Position numbers and translations under genes: made by a program. The notes beneath the pieces were generated by a model. The model searched no databases. It was not told where the DNA came from and saw nothing but the letters and a program-made list of their open reading frames with translations. This document shows, one piece after another, positions 1 through 8,153 of a stretch of 64,000 bases of DNA (position 1 is the stretch's first letter; the number at the start of each line of letters is the position of its first letter). This DNA is from Planctomycetota bacterium (GTDB lineage: Bacteria; Planctomycetota; UBA1135; UBA2386), in NCBI GenBank assembly GCA_020638735.1, contig JACKHZ010000008.1:62001-126000 (forward strand), in the 5' to 3' direction.

Positions 1-2355
1 CGGGATCGCCGACGCGCTCGCGACGTCGCGCAACTGCAGCACCAGCGCCCCGCTGCCAGCCGGCAACGCGTCGAACACCAGCCGCCCGCCGTCGTCGCCG
101 ACCGGCTCGAAGCGCACCGACGGCCGCTCGACCGGCGCCGCGCGCAGCTCCAGGCGGGCGCCGACGACGACGAACGACGGGCCGACCGTCACCCGCACGG
201 TCGCGCCGAGCGGGGACACGACCAGTTCGTCGCCGAGCCAGGCGGCGCGGCCGGCGGCGTCGAGGCCCTCCGGCGCGACCTCGAGCAGCAGGCTCTGGTC
301 GCGCACCGTCGCCGCGAACTCGCGTTCGCTGGTGTTGCCCGACTGGTCGGCGACCTGCAGCCACAGCGGCACCGCGCCGGCGGTGTCGGTCGACATGGGG
401 CCGACGATCGGCAGCTCGATCGACTGCCAGACCGGCCCCGGCCCGACCGCGGTGTCGGCCAACGGCACCTCGACGGTCGCGCTGCCGACACCGACGCGAC
501 CGCGCAGCACGCAGCCGTGCTCACCCGCGGAGAGCTGCAGGCGCAGACGCAGCCGGTCGCCGAGGCGGGCCAGGAACGGCTCGCCGCCCGGCCCCGAGAT
601 CGACACCGGTCGCGGCGCCGCCACGTCGATGGTCGCGAACCGCAGCGGCTCGTGCACCGCGAGGTTGCCGGCCAGGTCGCGAGCCTCGACGCGCAGGGTG
701 CCGGCGCCGAACGACGCGACCTCGCCGGTCTGCTCGGCGAGCGCCGCGCCGATGCCGAACACGCCGGGCGCCGCCGGCAGCGACAGCTCGACGCGGCCGC
801 CGCGCTCCCACTCGAACACCGCCCGCACCGCGGCGATTCCCTGGTCGTCCTCGGCGCCGACGAACACGCGGGAGACGGCGGTCAGCGCCTCGCCGCCGCC
901 TTCGCCTTCGAGCCGCACCGTCAGCTGCGGCTTCTGCGCGTCGAGGCGCAGGCGGGCGGCGCTCAATGCGCCGCGCCCAGGCACGACGAACACCAGGTCG
1001 ACGGGACCTTCGCTGCTGCTGCGCAGCACACCCTGCACGACCTCGCGCCAGGCCGGCTGCGCCGACGACAGCAGCAGCGTACCGGCCGTCGCGTCGACCT
1101 CGGGGCGCAGCTCGGCGTGCGACAGCACCTCGCCGGCGCGCACGATCTCGACCGACAGCCGCGTCGGATCGAAGCCACCGAAGTGGCAGACCAGACGATC
1201 GAGCCGCTGCGGCGCGCGATCGACGGCCACCGCCTGTGCCGCCAGCGGCCGCTCGACCAGTTCGATCGACGAGCCAGGCACCGCGCGCAAGAACAGCGGC
1301 CGGTCGACTTCGAGGGTCGCCGCCGTCGCGACCACCGCGGCGACCGCCAACGCAGCGCCGACCCTGGCCACGGTGCGGCCACCGCCGGCGCGCAGCAGCG
1401 CCAGGCGACGCCGGACCTCGATCGCCGACGCCGGTCGCCGATCCGGGTCGCGCTGCAGGCACTGCAGCACCAGCGCGCGCAGTCGCCGCGGCACGCCCTG
1501 CGCGCCCGGCCACGGCAGGAGGCGCCCTTCGCGCACCGCCGCCGACGCGTGCTGCGCGTCGCGGTCGTCGACCGGCATCGCGCCGGTCAACATCAACCAC
1601 GCCAGCGTGCCCAGCGAGTAGAGGTCGGCGCGGGGATCGACGTCGTCGCCGCGCAGCAGCTCGGGCGCCGAGAACGCCGGATTGGCGAAGCCGACCAGGT
1701 CACCCGTCAACAGGTCCACGCCGCGGCGCGCCATCGACACGCTGCGGGCGATGCCGAAGTCGAGCACCTTGACCTCGAGCCGGCCGGCCCGGGCCGCGAC
1801 CATCACGTTGCGCGGCGACAGATCGCAGTGCACGAGGCCGGCGTCGTGCACCGCGGCCAGCGCCTCGGCGACCTGCACCAGCACGTCGACGGCGTGCGAC
1901 GGCGCCATCGCCCCGCGCTGCAGGATCTCGTCGAGCGTCTGCCCCTCGACCAGCTCCATCGCCAGGTAGGTGATGCCGCCCTCGCCTTCGCCGACGTCGA
2001 GCAGGCGCGCGCAGCGCTCGTGCACGACGGTCGCGGCGCGGCGCGCCTCGGGCAGCAGCGCGCGGCGATACTCGGGGCGCTCGGCGAAGCGCGGGTGCAG
2101 CAACTTGAGCGCGACGGTGACCAGCGAGCCGATGTGCTGGGCGCGGAACACCGTGCCGAGGCCGCCGCGACCGAGCACCGACTGCAGGCGGTACTTGCCG
2201 TCGACCACCGAGCCGAGCAGCGGGTTGCCGGCGTCGATCTCGCCGCGCCGGATCGGGTAGTGCACCGCGTCGGTCGACAGCAGGAACGCCCCGCAGTTCC
2301 CGCAGCGCTGGGCCTGGGTGTCGGTCACCCCCTCACACGACAGGCAGATCTTCAC
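1..2355 (-). CDS. Membrane Ser/Thr protein kinase with N-terminal zinc ribbon, incomplete at window edge
   Basis: At least 785 residues are visible and the reading frame runs off the left edge without a stop. A GTG start places a zinc ribbon first (Cys4, Cys7, Cys18, Cys21). The kinase domain follows from about residue 54: glycine loop LGRGGLGTVF, VALK lysine at 84, HCDLSPRN catalytic loop and DFG. The catalytic loop keeps Asp and Asn, but the usual Lys of HRDLKPxN is Ser, so phosphotransfer may be weak. After the kinase comes one hydrophobic segment and a long extracytoplasmic part with repeated Ig-like modules marked by DLAGN and DQSGN motifs, as in the kinase at 38.3 kb. The gene lies 40 bases after cinA on the same strand and is probably co-transcribed with tatC and cinA. 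The substrate and the C-terminal domain are unknown. Confidence 0.88.
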   Translation of the reverse strand, partial: MKICLSCEGVTDTQAQRCGNCGAFLLSTDAVHYPIRRGEIDAGNPLLGSVVDGKYRLQSVLGRGGLGTVFRAQHIGSLVTVALKLLHPRFAERPEYRRALLPEARRAATVVHERCARLLDVGEGEGGITYLAMELVEGQTLDEILQRGAMAPSHAVDVLVQVAEALAAVHDAGLVHCDLSPRNVMVAARAGRLEVKVLDFGIARSVSMARRGVDLLTGDLVGFANPAFSAPELLRGDDVDPRADLYSLGTLAWLMLTGAMPVDDRDAQHASAAVREGRLLPWPGAQGVPRRLRALVLQCLQRDPDRRPASAIEVRRRLALLRAGGGRTVARVGAALAVAAVVATAATLEVDRPLFLRAVPGSSIELVERPLAAQAVAVDRAPQRLDRLVCHFGGFDPTRLSVEIVRAGEVLSHAELRPEVDATAGTLLLSSAQPAWREVVQGVLRSSSEGPVDLVFVVPGRGALSAARLRLDAQKPQLTVRLEGEGGGEALTAVSRVFVGAEDDQGIAAVRAVFEWERGGRVELSLPAAPGVFGIGAALAEQTGEVASFGAGTLRVEARDLAGNLAVHEPLRFATIDVAAPRPVSISGPGGEPFLARLGDRLRLRLQLSAGEHGCVLRGRVGVGSATVEVPLADTAVGPGPVWQSIELPIVGPMSTDTAGAVPLWLQVADQSGNTSEREFAATVRDQSLLLEVAPEGLDAAGRAAWLGDELVVSPLGATVRVTVGPSFVVVGARLELRAAPVERPSVRFEPVGDDGGRLVFDALPAGSGALVLQLRDVASASAIP

Positions 2356-2395
2356 GCGTTCGCAGCGCCGGTGCGGAACGTGCCGGCGGGCCGCA

Positions 2396-3637
2396 TCATA
2401 CGCCGTCCGGCCAGCCGAGGAGGGCGCGCCAGACCTCGAACACGGCGCGATCGCGGACGAAGGCGCGGCCGAGGGCGGCGATGCGCGAGGTCCAGGCGCG
2501 CGTGCCGGCGGCGTCGGCCACGGCGAAGCAGACCGTGCCAACGGGCTTGTCGGGCGTGCCGCCGGCCGGCCCCGCGATGCCCGACGTGGCGACGGCGACG
2601 TCGGCGCCGAAGCGTCGGCGGGCGCCTTCGGCCATCGCCGCGACCACCGGCTCGCTGACCGCGCCGTGCCGTTCGAGCAGCGCCGGGTCGACGCCGAGCA
2701 GGTCCTGCTTGGCCTCGTTGGCGTACGCGACCACGCCGCCGCGCAGCACCGCCGACGCGCCCGCGACGTCGGTCAGCCGCGCCGCGAGCAGGCCGCCGGT
2801 GCACGACTCGGCGAACGCCAACGTGCGGCCCGCCGCGGCGAAGCGCTCGCAGACCAGCTCCGGCAGCTCGCGTTCGCCCTCGGCGAACAGCCAGTCGCCG
2901 AGCAGGGGCCGCAGCTCGGCGGCGGTGGCGTCGCACTTCGCCTCGGCGGCGGCGCGATCGGCGGCGGTGGCGACGATGCGCACCGTCAGCAGCCCGCCGG
3001 ACGCGGTGACGCCGACCGCGGGATCGCGGCCCGGCACCATGAACGACTCGATGCGCTCGCCGAGCGCCGCCTCCGACGGCCCCAGCACGCGCAGCCAACG
3101 CTGCACGGTCGGCGTGCAGTCGGGCCGCGCGGCCAGCGCCGGCAGCACGTGCTCCTGCAGCATCACGCGCATCTCCGACGGCACGCCCGGCACCGCGAAC
3201 AGCTCGGCCCTGCCGATGCGCACGCGGAAGCCCGGCGCGGTGCCGACCGCGTTGGGCAGCGCGGCGCCGCCCGGCGGCAGCATCGCCTGGCGACGGTTGC
3301 TGTCCGGCACCTTGCGGAGGTGGCGCGCGAACCACTCGAGGATGCCGTTCCAGCTGGCTTCGTCGAACACGAGCGGGCCGCCGCACAGCTGCGCGGCGAC
3401 GTCGCGCGTGCGGTCGTCGAGCGTCGGCCCGAGGCCGCCGGTCGTGACGACGACGTCGGCGCGCGCGCACGCCTCGGCCAGCACCGCCTCGAGCGCGCCG
3501 GGCTCGTCGCCGACGACGGTGAAGCGGTGCACGACCGCGCCGACCTGCTCCAGGCGGCCGGCGACGTACTTGCTGTTGGTGTCGAGCAGCGCGCCGTGCA
3601 GCAGCTCGTCGCCGATCGCGACGACCTCGGCGATCAA
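2396..3637 (-). CDS. cinA: CinA-family nicotinamide mononucleotide deamidase
   Basis: This 413-residue protein has the usual two-domain CinA layout. The N-terminal MoCF/COG1058 domain carries IAEVVAIGDELL, GGLGPTLDDRTRD and PGVPSEM. The C-terminal deamidase domain carries AESCTGGLLAARL and SGIAGPAGGTPDKPVGT. CinA proteins deamidate NMN to nicotinate mononucleotide in pyridine nucleotide salvage, and the N-terminal domain is an ADP-ribose pyrophosphatase in some members. The start chosen is a TTG that overlaps the tatC stop as TTGA. It places the conserved IAEVV strand immediately after the initiator, and no ATG or GTG fits. Translation is therefore probably coupled to tatC. The cytoplasmic function is confidently assigned; the coupling to Tat export looks like operon convenience. 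Confidence 0.93.
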   Translation of the reverse strand: MIAEVVAIGDELLHGALLDTNSKYVAGRLEQVGAVVHRFTVVGDEPGALEAVLAEACARADVVVTTGGLGPTLDDRTRDVAAQLCGGPLVFDEASWNGILEWFARHLRKVPDSNRRQAMLPPGGAALPNAVGTAPGFRVRIGRAELFAVPGVPSEMRVMLQEHVLPALAARPDCTPTVQRWLRVLGPSEAALGERIESFMVPGRDPAVGVTASGGLLTVRIVATAADRAAAEAKCDATAAELRPLLGDWLFAEGERELPELVCERFAAAGRTLAFAESCTGGLLAARLTDVAGASAVLRGGVVAYANEAKQDLLGVDPALLERHGAVSEPVVAAMAEGARRRFGADVAVATSGIAGPAGGTPDKPVGTVCFAVADAAGTRAWTSRIAALGRAFVRDRAVFEVWRALLGWPDGV

Positions 3638-4605
3638 GCGGGCGCTCCGACGTCGGGGCCGTACTTCGCCACGCGGTTGCGTTCGGCGATGCCGGTCAGC
3701 ACCAGGCCGATGACGAACAGCAGCACCATCGGCAGCATCATCAGCACCATCGACACCGGCTCCGGCGGCGTGAACACCGCCGACAGCACGGCGATGACGA
3801 CGATCGTCATGCGCCAGTGCTTCTTGAACGCCTGGTGGCGCACGAGGCCGACCTTCTGCAGCGCCAGCATCACGATCGGCACCTGGAACACCAGCCCCAT
3901 CGCGGCGGTGGTCATGAACAGCAAGGACCAATATTGGCCGACGCTGAAGATCGCTCCGACCTGATTGGGGTCCATCAGGCTCACCAGGAAGCCGAGGCTG
4001 TACGGCAACGCGACTTGGTAGCCGAACCAAACGCCGCAGACGGCGAGGAACAGCATGAACGGGAAGTAGCGGTAGAACACCGACCGCTCGTGCTTGTAGA
4101 GACCGGCGCCGATGAACGCCCAGATCTGCCAGACGATGATCGGGCTCGCGATGACGAAGCCGAACAGCAACGTCGCCCACATGTAGTTCAAGATGTCCTC
4201 GAGCCCACCGGTCGCGTACAGGCTGTAGGGGATCGGGTAGCCCGAGCGCTCCTTCAGTACGTAGGTGTACTTCTTGGTCCCTTCGATGATGGCGTCGTGG
4301 TGCTCGAGGCAGTAGGCGAGGAACTCCTGCCCTTCCGCGTTGAGCACGCCTTCGGCATTCTCCGCCTTCAGCTGGTCAACCCACTTCTCGAAGCCGATGC
4401 GCCACTGGATCCGGTACGGGCCGAGGATGATCTCCTGCACCGCGCCCTTGAACGGCATCACCGCACCCGTCGCCAGAAGCAGCGCCAACAACGAGTAGAT
4501 GACGCGCTTGCGCAGTTCGTCGAGGTGATCGCCGAACGACATCCGCGGCAACTGCTCCGGTTCGTCGAGCGCCTCGCGGAGCTTGGGATCGTCGAGCTGG
4601 ACCAT
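3634..4605 (-). CDS. tatC: Sec-independent protein translocase subunit TatC
   Basis: This 323-residue inner-membrane protein is the twin-arginine signal receptor of the Tat translocon. The cytoplasmic N-terminus has the family motif MSFGDHLDELRKR (about residues 22-34). The conserved WQIWAFIGAGLYKHER and the late FTPPEPVSMVLMMLP helix region are also present, with six predicted membrane spans. The first periplasmic loop is much longer than in E. coli TatC, roughly residues 56-140, with a charged insert. No tatA or tatB lies beside it. The ATG start has no Shine-Dalgarno sequence but has a TAGAGT box ending 9 bases upstream. The gene leads a minus-strand operon with cinA and a Ser/Thr kinase. 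Confidence 0.96.
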   Translation of the reverse strand: MVQLDDPKLREALDEPEQLPRMSFGDHLDELRKRVIYSLLALLLATGAVMPFKGAVQEIILGPYRIQWRIGFEKWVDQLKAENAEGVLNAEGQEFLAYCLEHHDAIIEGTKKYTYVLKERSGYPIPYSLYATGGLEDILNYMWATLLFGFVIASPIIVWQIWAFIGAGLYKHERSVFYRYFPFMLFLAVCGVWFGYQVALPYSLGFLVSLMDPNQVGAIFSVGQYWSLLFMTTAAMGLVFQVPIVMLALQKVGLVRHQAFKKHWRMTIVVIAVLSAVFTPPEPVSMVLMMLPMVLLFVIGLVLTGIAERNRVAKYGPDVGAPA

Positions 4606-4614
4606 CGGGCGAAG

Positions 4615-4620
4615 ACTCTA
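4615..4620 (-). promoter_or_regulatory. -10-like TAGAGT box before tatC
   Basis: TAGAGT read on the minus strand ends 9 bases before the tatC ATG. It fits the TANNNT pattern seen before several other starts in the window. No convincing -35 element is visible. Confidence 0.45.
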
Positions 4621-4727
4621 GGCCGCCCAACTGGCCGAGTCCACGCGGCGCAACGCCCGGAAACGCAACACGGCGACCACCAGGGTCGCCGTGAACGAGT
4701 GATCGATCCAACAGGCGATCGAGTCAT

Positions 4728-4745
4728 GCCGCGCGTCAGCGCGGC
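4728..4745. other. Short perfect hairpin between the 4849 gene and tatC
   Basis: GCCGCGC and GCGCGGC are separated by four bases, giving a 7-base-pair stem without a T-run. It lies downstream of the membrane BRCT gene and about 120 bases upstream of tatC, so it may help separate the two units. No gene was found in 4606-4848. Confidence 0.3.
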
Positions 4746-4816
4746 GCGCCGCTCCTGGGCCTGCTGCGCGAGGACTCGCGGATGTCGCTTCCCGCAGAGC
4801 GGCGCCAGAAGAGATC

Positions 4817-4853
4817 TGTGATCGATGGCCCGCTGCGCGGGCCTTCGATCACA
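4817..4853 (-). terminator. Strong hairpin at the end of the coiled-coil/BRCT gene
   Basis: TGTGATCGA and TCGATCACA flank GGCCCGC-TGC-GCGGGCC, giving a stem of about 16 pairs with one mismatch. The TGA stop of the gene ending at 4849 lies inside one arm. There is no T-tract, so this could be a factor-dependent or RNA-stabilising end structure. Confidence 0.6.
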
Positions 4854-6120
4854 GCTTCAGCAGGTCGATGATCTTCGGCAGGTAGGTGAACTCGACGCGC
4901 AGCTCGTTGGCGAGCTTGAACTCCTCGCTGTCCTGCACCGGGGTCAGGCCGTCGCTCTCCTCGTTGACCGGGTCGTTGCCGAGGATCACGGTGTCGACAC
5001 CGGGGACCATCTTGTTGACGACGCGGTTGCCGAGGCGGGTCAGCAGGTTGGACAGCTGCTCGCGGCTGTAGGGCGCGCCGAAGCGGCCCATCAGGTAGAT
5101 CGTGCGGGTGACGCGCGGCGTGTAGAAGTCGTTGAACAGGCGGTCGCCTTCGCGGGCGAAGTCACCGATCGGATCGACGAAGTCGTAGAGGCGCACCTCG
5201 GCGCGTTCGTCCTCGACGCGGGTGACCTGGCAGTAGCCCTTCACCGCGGTACCGTTGTGGCTGGTGACGCGGAACACCGTGCCAGGCTGCAGCATGTCCT
5301 TGCGGCCGAGGTTGATGAACGCCGTCGGCAGGCCCTGCTTGGCGACCAGGATCTTGCCGTCCGGGACGTCGGGCGACTTGCGCAGCGCCTCGCGCTCGAC
5401 CAGCGCCGAGTTCTGCGTCTTCAGCAGCGCGATCTGGCCCTGCAGCTCCTTCTCGCGGGCCTGGGCGGCTTCCTTGGCGGCGGCGAGCTCGTCGGCCTTG
5501 CTGCGCAGGCTCTCGGTCAGCGTGTTGATGTTGTTGTCCTTCTGGCCCTTGGCGGCCTCGAAGTCGGTGCGCGTCTGCTCGAGGTTCTGGCTCAGCTCGT
5601 TGGTCTTGCGCGACGCCTCACGGCCGGCGTCGGCCAGCTTGCCGTCGGTGGTGCGCTGGTCGTTCATCGCCTTGTCGCGCGCGTCCTCCGCCTGCTTCGC
5701 GCGGTCGGCCAGCGCGTTGATGCGGGTGACCATCGCGCCGAGCAGGTTCTCCAGCGACGTCGCGGTCGAGACACCGGCCGCCGTCGCGCCGTCGTCCATG
5801 ACCTTCTTGACCTCGTCCGGGTTCATCAGGTTCGGGTAGCTCATGGTCGCGCCGTTGTAGATCTGCGCCATGCCCGGCCGGCCCTCGTAGGGCCCGAACT
5901 TGCCGATCACCTTGCCGATGTCGAACACGTAGTGCTCGACCAGCAGGTCCTTGTTGCGCAGCAGGTCGCGCTCGGCGCGCGCCTCGTTGCGCTCGGTGAT
6001 CAGCTTGGTGTTCTCCGTCTGCTGCACGTAGCCGAAGCCCAGCGCCCCCAGGAACATCACCAGGAGGATGAGGAAGAACATGATCGGGACGTGGGCAGCG
6101 CCGCTCTGACGGTTTTGCAT
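4849..6120 (-). CDS. Membrane-anchored coiled-coil protein with C-terminal BRCT-like domain
   Basis: The 423-residue product starts with a short cytoplasmic tail and one hydrophobic segment (about residues 12-30, HVPIMFFLILLVMFLGALGF). A long charged heptad-rich coiled coil follows to about residue 250. A middle beta-rich segment comes next. The last 85 residues begin IYLMGRFGAPYSREQL and contain RLGNRVVNK, VDTVILGNDP and EEFKLANELRVEF. That order of motifs matches a BRCT fold (GxV strand, xDxVIxG strand, KxAxELxI helix-strand). BRCT domains normally bind phosphopeptides or DNA ends in cytoplasmic repair proteins, so a membrane-tethered copy is unusual. The ATG at 6120 is preferred over an upstream TTG because GGAG lies about 10 bases before it. 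Function unknown. Confidence 0.85.
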   Translation of the reverse strand: MQNRQSGAAHVPIMFFLILLVMFLGALGFGYVQQTENTKLITERNEARAERDLLRNKDLLVEHYVFDIGKVIGKFGPYEGRPGMAQIYNGATMSYPNLMNPDEVKKVMDDGATAAGVSTATSLENLLGAMVTRINALADRAKQAEDARDKAMNDQRTTDGKLADAGREASRKTNELSQNLEQTRTDFEAAKGQKDNNINTLTESLRSKADELAAAKEAAQAREKELQGQIALLKTQNSALVEREALRKSPDVPDGKILVAKQGLPTAFINLGRKDMLQPGTVFRVTSHNGTAVKGYCQVTRVEDERAEVRLYDFVDPIGDFAREGDRLFNDFYTPRVTRTIYLMGRFGAPYSREQLSNLLTRLGNRVVNKMVPGVDTVILGNDPVNEESDGLTPVQDSEEFKLANELRVEFTYLPKIIDLLKL

Positions 6121-6135
6121 TGGAACCTGCTCCAA
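6120..6135 (-). promoter_or_regulatory. Small hairpin covering ribosome site and start codon
   Basis: On the minus strand TTGGA and TCCAA flank a 6-base loop. The GGAG Shine-Dalgarno sequence falls in one arm and the ATG begins at the end of the other. The stem is only five pairs, so control of translation is speculative. Confidence 0.25.
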
Positions 6136-6153
6136 GGGGTCTGTTGCGATCGT

Positions 6154-6175
6154 CCACCGCGGGGACGTGCGGTGG
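6154..6175 (-). other. Perfect 7-pair hairpin in the leader of the coiled-coil gene
   Basis: CCACCGC and GCGGTGG are separated by eight bases, about 34 bases before the start codon at 6120. It could be a leader RNA structure or an operator. The rest of 6176-6371, between the divergent genes, shows no coding signal. Confidence 0.3.
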
Positions 6176-6371
6176 CGGGGAGGAATCTCGGCTCTTCTGA
6201 GGGCGACCCAGGGGAGGGTCGATGAGGGCGAAAACGCGGATCTGTGGCCGCCGGGCCCCGAGGGCTCGGGAGCGGCGGACGCGGGATCCTAGGCGGGCGG
6301 GTCCAGCCCGGTCAAGGTGCCGCCCGGCCACGACTTGCCTCGATCCGCCGTCTGGCACACGATTCCGGGCC

Positions 6372-7028
6372 ATGGCGGGACTCCACGGAAGCTGCGCGAC
6401 GGACCGGCCTCCGTTCCGCCCGAGCCCCCCGCTGGTGGTCGGCCTGGTCGGTGGCATCGCCAGCGGCAAGTCCACGGTGGCGGCGATGTTCGCCGACCGC
6501 GGCCTGCGCCACCTGGACGCCGACCAGGTCGCCCGCGAGGTCAGCGGCGAGCCCGAGGTGCTGGCCGAGGTCGCCGAACGGCTCGGCCCCCGCTTCGTGC
6601 GCGATGGCGCGCTCGACCGGGCCGGGCTCGCCGCGGCGGTGTTCGCCGACCCCGCCGCCCGCCGCGCGCTCGAGGCGATCGTTCACCCGCGCGTGCGGGC
6701 CCGCCTCGAGGCCGGCATCGCCGCCGCCACGGCGGCCGGCGATTCGGTGCTGCTCGACGTGCCGCTGCTGTTCGAGGCCGGGCTGTTCCAGCGCTGCGAC
6801 ACGGTCGTGTTCGTCGCCACCAGCGACGAGACCCGCGCGACGCGTGCCCGCGCCCGCGGCTGGGCCGACGGCGAGCTGGCGCGGCGCGAGGCCAACCAGC
6901 TGCCGCTGGCCGAGAAGCAGGCCCGCGCCGAGCACGTGATCGACAACGACGGCACGCTCTCGGCGACGCGCTGCGCCGTCGACGCCCTGCTGCAGCGGCT
7001 CGCCGCGACCTCCCCACGCCGCCCATGA
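6372..7028 (+). CDS. coaE: Dephospho-CoA kinase
   Basis: CoaE phosphorylates the 3' hydroxyl of dephospho-CoA, the last step of coenzyme A synthesis. The 218-residue sequence has the P-loop GLVGGIASGKSTVAAMF (about residues 24-40), HLDADQVAREV, IVHPRVRARLE, LLDVPLLFEAGL and RANQLP-type lid residues near REANQLPLAEKQARAEHVIDN. Length is typical for the family, with about 20 extra N-terminal residues. The ATG at 6372 is chosen; a start further upstream would add low-complexity sequence. Its stop overlaps the next start as ATGA, so coaE and the Rho-like gene are translationally coupled. The same coaE-rho order is known in chlamydiae. Confidence 0.95.
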   Translation: MAGLHGSCATDRPPFRPSPPLVVGLVGGIASGKSTVAAMFADRGLRHLDADQVAREVSGEPEVLAEVAERLGPRFVRDGALDRAGLAAAVFADPAARRALEAIVHPRVRARLEAGIAAATAAGDSVLLDVPLLFEAGLFQRCDTVVFVATSDETRATRARARGWADGELARREANQLPLAEKQARAEHVIDNDGTLSATRCAVDALLQRLAATSPRRP

Positions 7029-8134
7029 CCTCGACCGACGATCCCCGCGCCACCATGGTGGCCGACGAACTGCTGCGCGCCCCGCACGCCGAGCTGTGGC
7101 GCCGGGCGACCGCCGCCGGCCTCGCGCCGGCGACCGGCCTGGCCCGCGACGAGCTGGCGGCGCTGCTGCTCCAGCACGCGTTGGACCGCGGCGAACGGGT
7201 GGTCACCGAAGGCGTGCTGGCGCTGCTGCCCGAGGGCTACGGCTTCGTGCGCCAGTGGCAACTCGACCTCGCGCCGAGCGCGGTGGACGCGTTCGTCAGC
7301 CCGAGCCAGGTGCGCGTCTGCCAGCTGCGCCAGGGCCAACCGGTGCGCGGCGAGCTGCGTGGACCGCGCAACGGCGAACGCTGCTTCGCCGTCGCCAGCG
7401 TCGACGAGGCCTGCCTGCCAGACGGGGTGACGCCGCCGTTCGCTTCGCGCGCAGCGCTGGTGCCGCACACGCCGCTGCTGCTGCCCGACGCACCGCCGCT
7501 CTGCCGCGCGCTCGGCGAGCGGGCGCCGTGGCGGCGCGGACAGCGCGTGCTGGTGCGCGGTCCAGGCGACTTCGCCGCGGCGCCGTGGCTGGCGCAGCTC
7601 GGCGGCTGGCTGCTCGACGTCGACCCGTCGCTGGTGGTGCTGCTGTGCCTGCTCGACGCGCGGCCGGAGCAGGTCGCGGCCGCGCGCGCGGCGTGCGGTC
7701 CGCGCGACGTGCGGCTGGTGGCGTGCGAGTTCGGCGCGACCGCGGCCGAGCAGCTGACCACCGCCGAGCTCGTCGAACAGGTCGCGCAGCGCTTCGCCGA
7801 GCAGGGTCGCGACGTCGTGCTGGCGCTCGACTCGATCGAGGCGTTGGTGCGCGCCCACCAGCGCAGCCGCCCGGTCTCGGGTGTCTGGGCGCATCCCGGC
7901 CTCGACGCGCAGGCGCTGCAGATGGCGCGGCGCTGGCTCGCCGCCGCACGCCAGCTCGACGGCGGCGGCTCGCTGACGGTGCTGGCGCACTGCTCCGGCG
8001 AAGGCGCGGTCGGCGCGCAGCTGCAAGCGGAGCTGCGGCCGTTCGGCAACAGCGAGGTCGCGCTGGAGTGCGGTGACGCGGGCGAGCTGCGGGTCGACGT
8101 GGCGGCGACGCGCACGCGGCCCGAGGCGCGCTGA
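7025..8134 (+). CDS. Rho transcription terminator homologue lacking the P-loop
   Basis: The 369-residue protein aligns with Rho along its length. An N-terminal Rho_N-like helical segment (about residues 15-55) is followed by the RNA-binding cold-shock domain (GVLALLPEGYGFVR, AFVSPSQVR, GERCFAVASV). The ATPase core follows, with RRGQRVLVRGPG, LLDARPEQV, VVLALDSIEALVRAHQ and GGSLTVLAH. The Walker A site is gone: where Rho has PPKAGKT there is GPGDFAAAP, with no Lys or Thr. The catalytic Glu of DERPEE is Ala, and the Arg of DSITRLAR is replaced. Walker B Asp remains. It is therefore unlikely to hydrolyse ATP but may still bind RNA or join Rho hexamers. Its position after coaE is where chlamydiae keep the true rho. 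The frame is intact and the composition matches the neighbours, so it is not an obvious pseudogene. Confidence 0.9.
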   Translation: MTSTDDPRATMVADELLRAPHAELWRRATAAGLAPATGLARDELAALLLQHALDRGERVVTEGVLALLPEGYGFVRQWQLDLAPSAVDAFVSPSQVRVCQLRQGQPVRGELRGPRNGERCFAVASVDEACLPDGVTPPFASRAALVPHTPLLLPDAPPLCRALGERAPWRRGQRVLVRGPGDFAAAPWLAQLGGWLLDVDPSLVVLLCLLDARPEQVAAARAACGPRDVRLVACEFGATAAEQLTTAELVEQVAQRFAEQGRDVVLALDSIEALVRAHQRSRPVSGVWAHPGLDAQALQMARRWLAAARQLDGGGSLTVLAHCSGEGAVGAQLQAELRPFGNSEVALECGDAGELRVDVAATRTRPEAR

Positions 8135-8153
8135 GGCCGCGCCGAACGGACCT

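Noticed and set aside
332..1621. Long plus-strand frames opposite the left-edge kinase
   Set aside because: They are shadows of the minus-strand kinase: Arg/Pro/Ser-rich, no domains, and the minus frame has clear kinase motifs.
6354..6371. TGGCAC followed by TTCC before coaE as a sigma-54 promoter
   Set aside because: The second half is not TTGC and the spacing is one base off.
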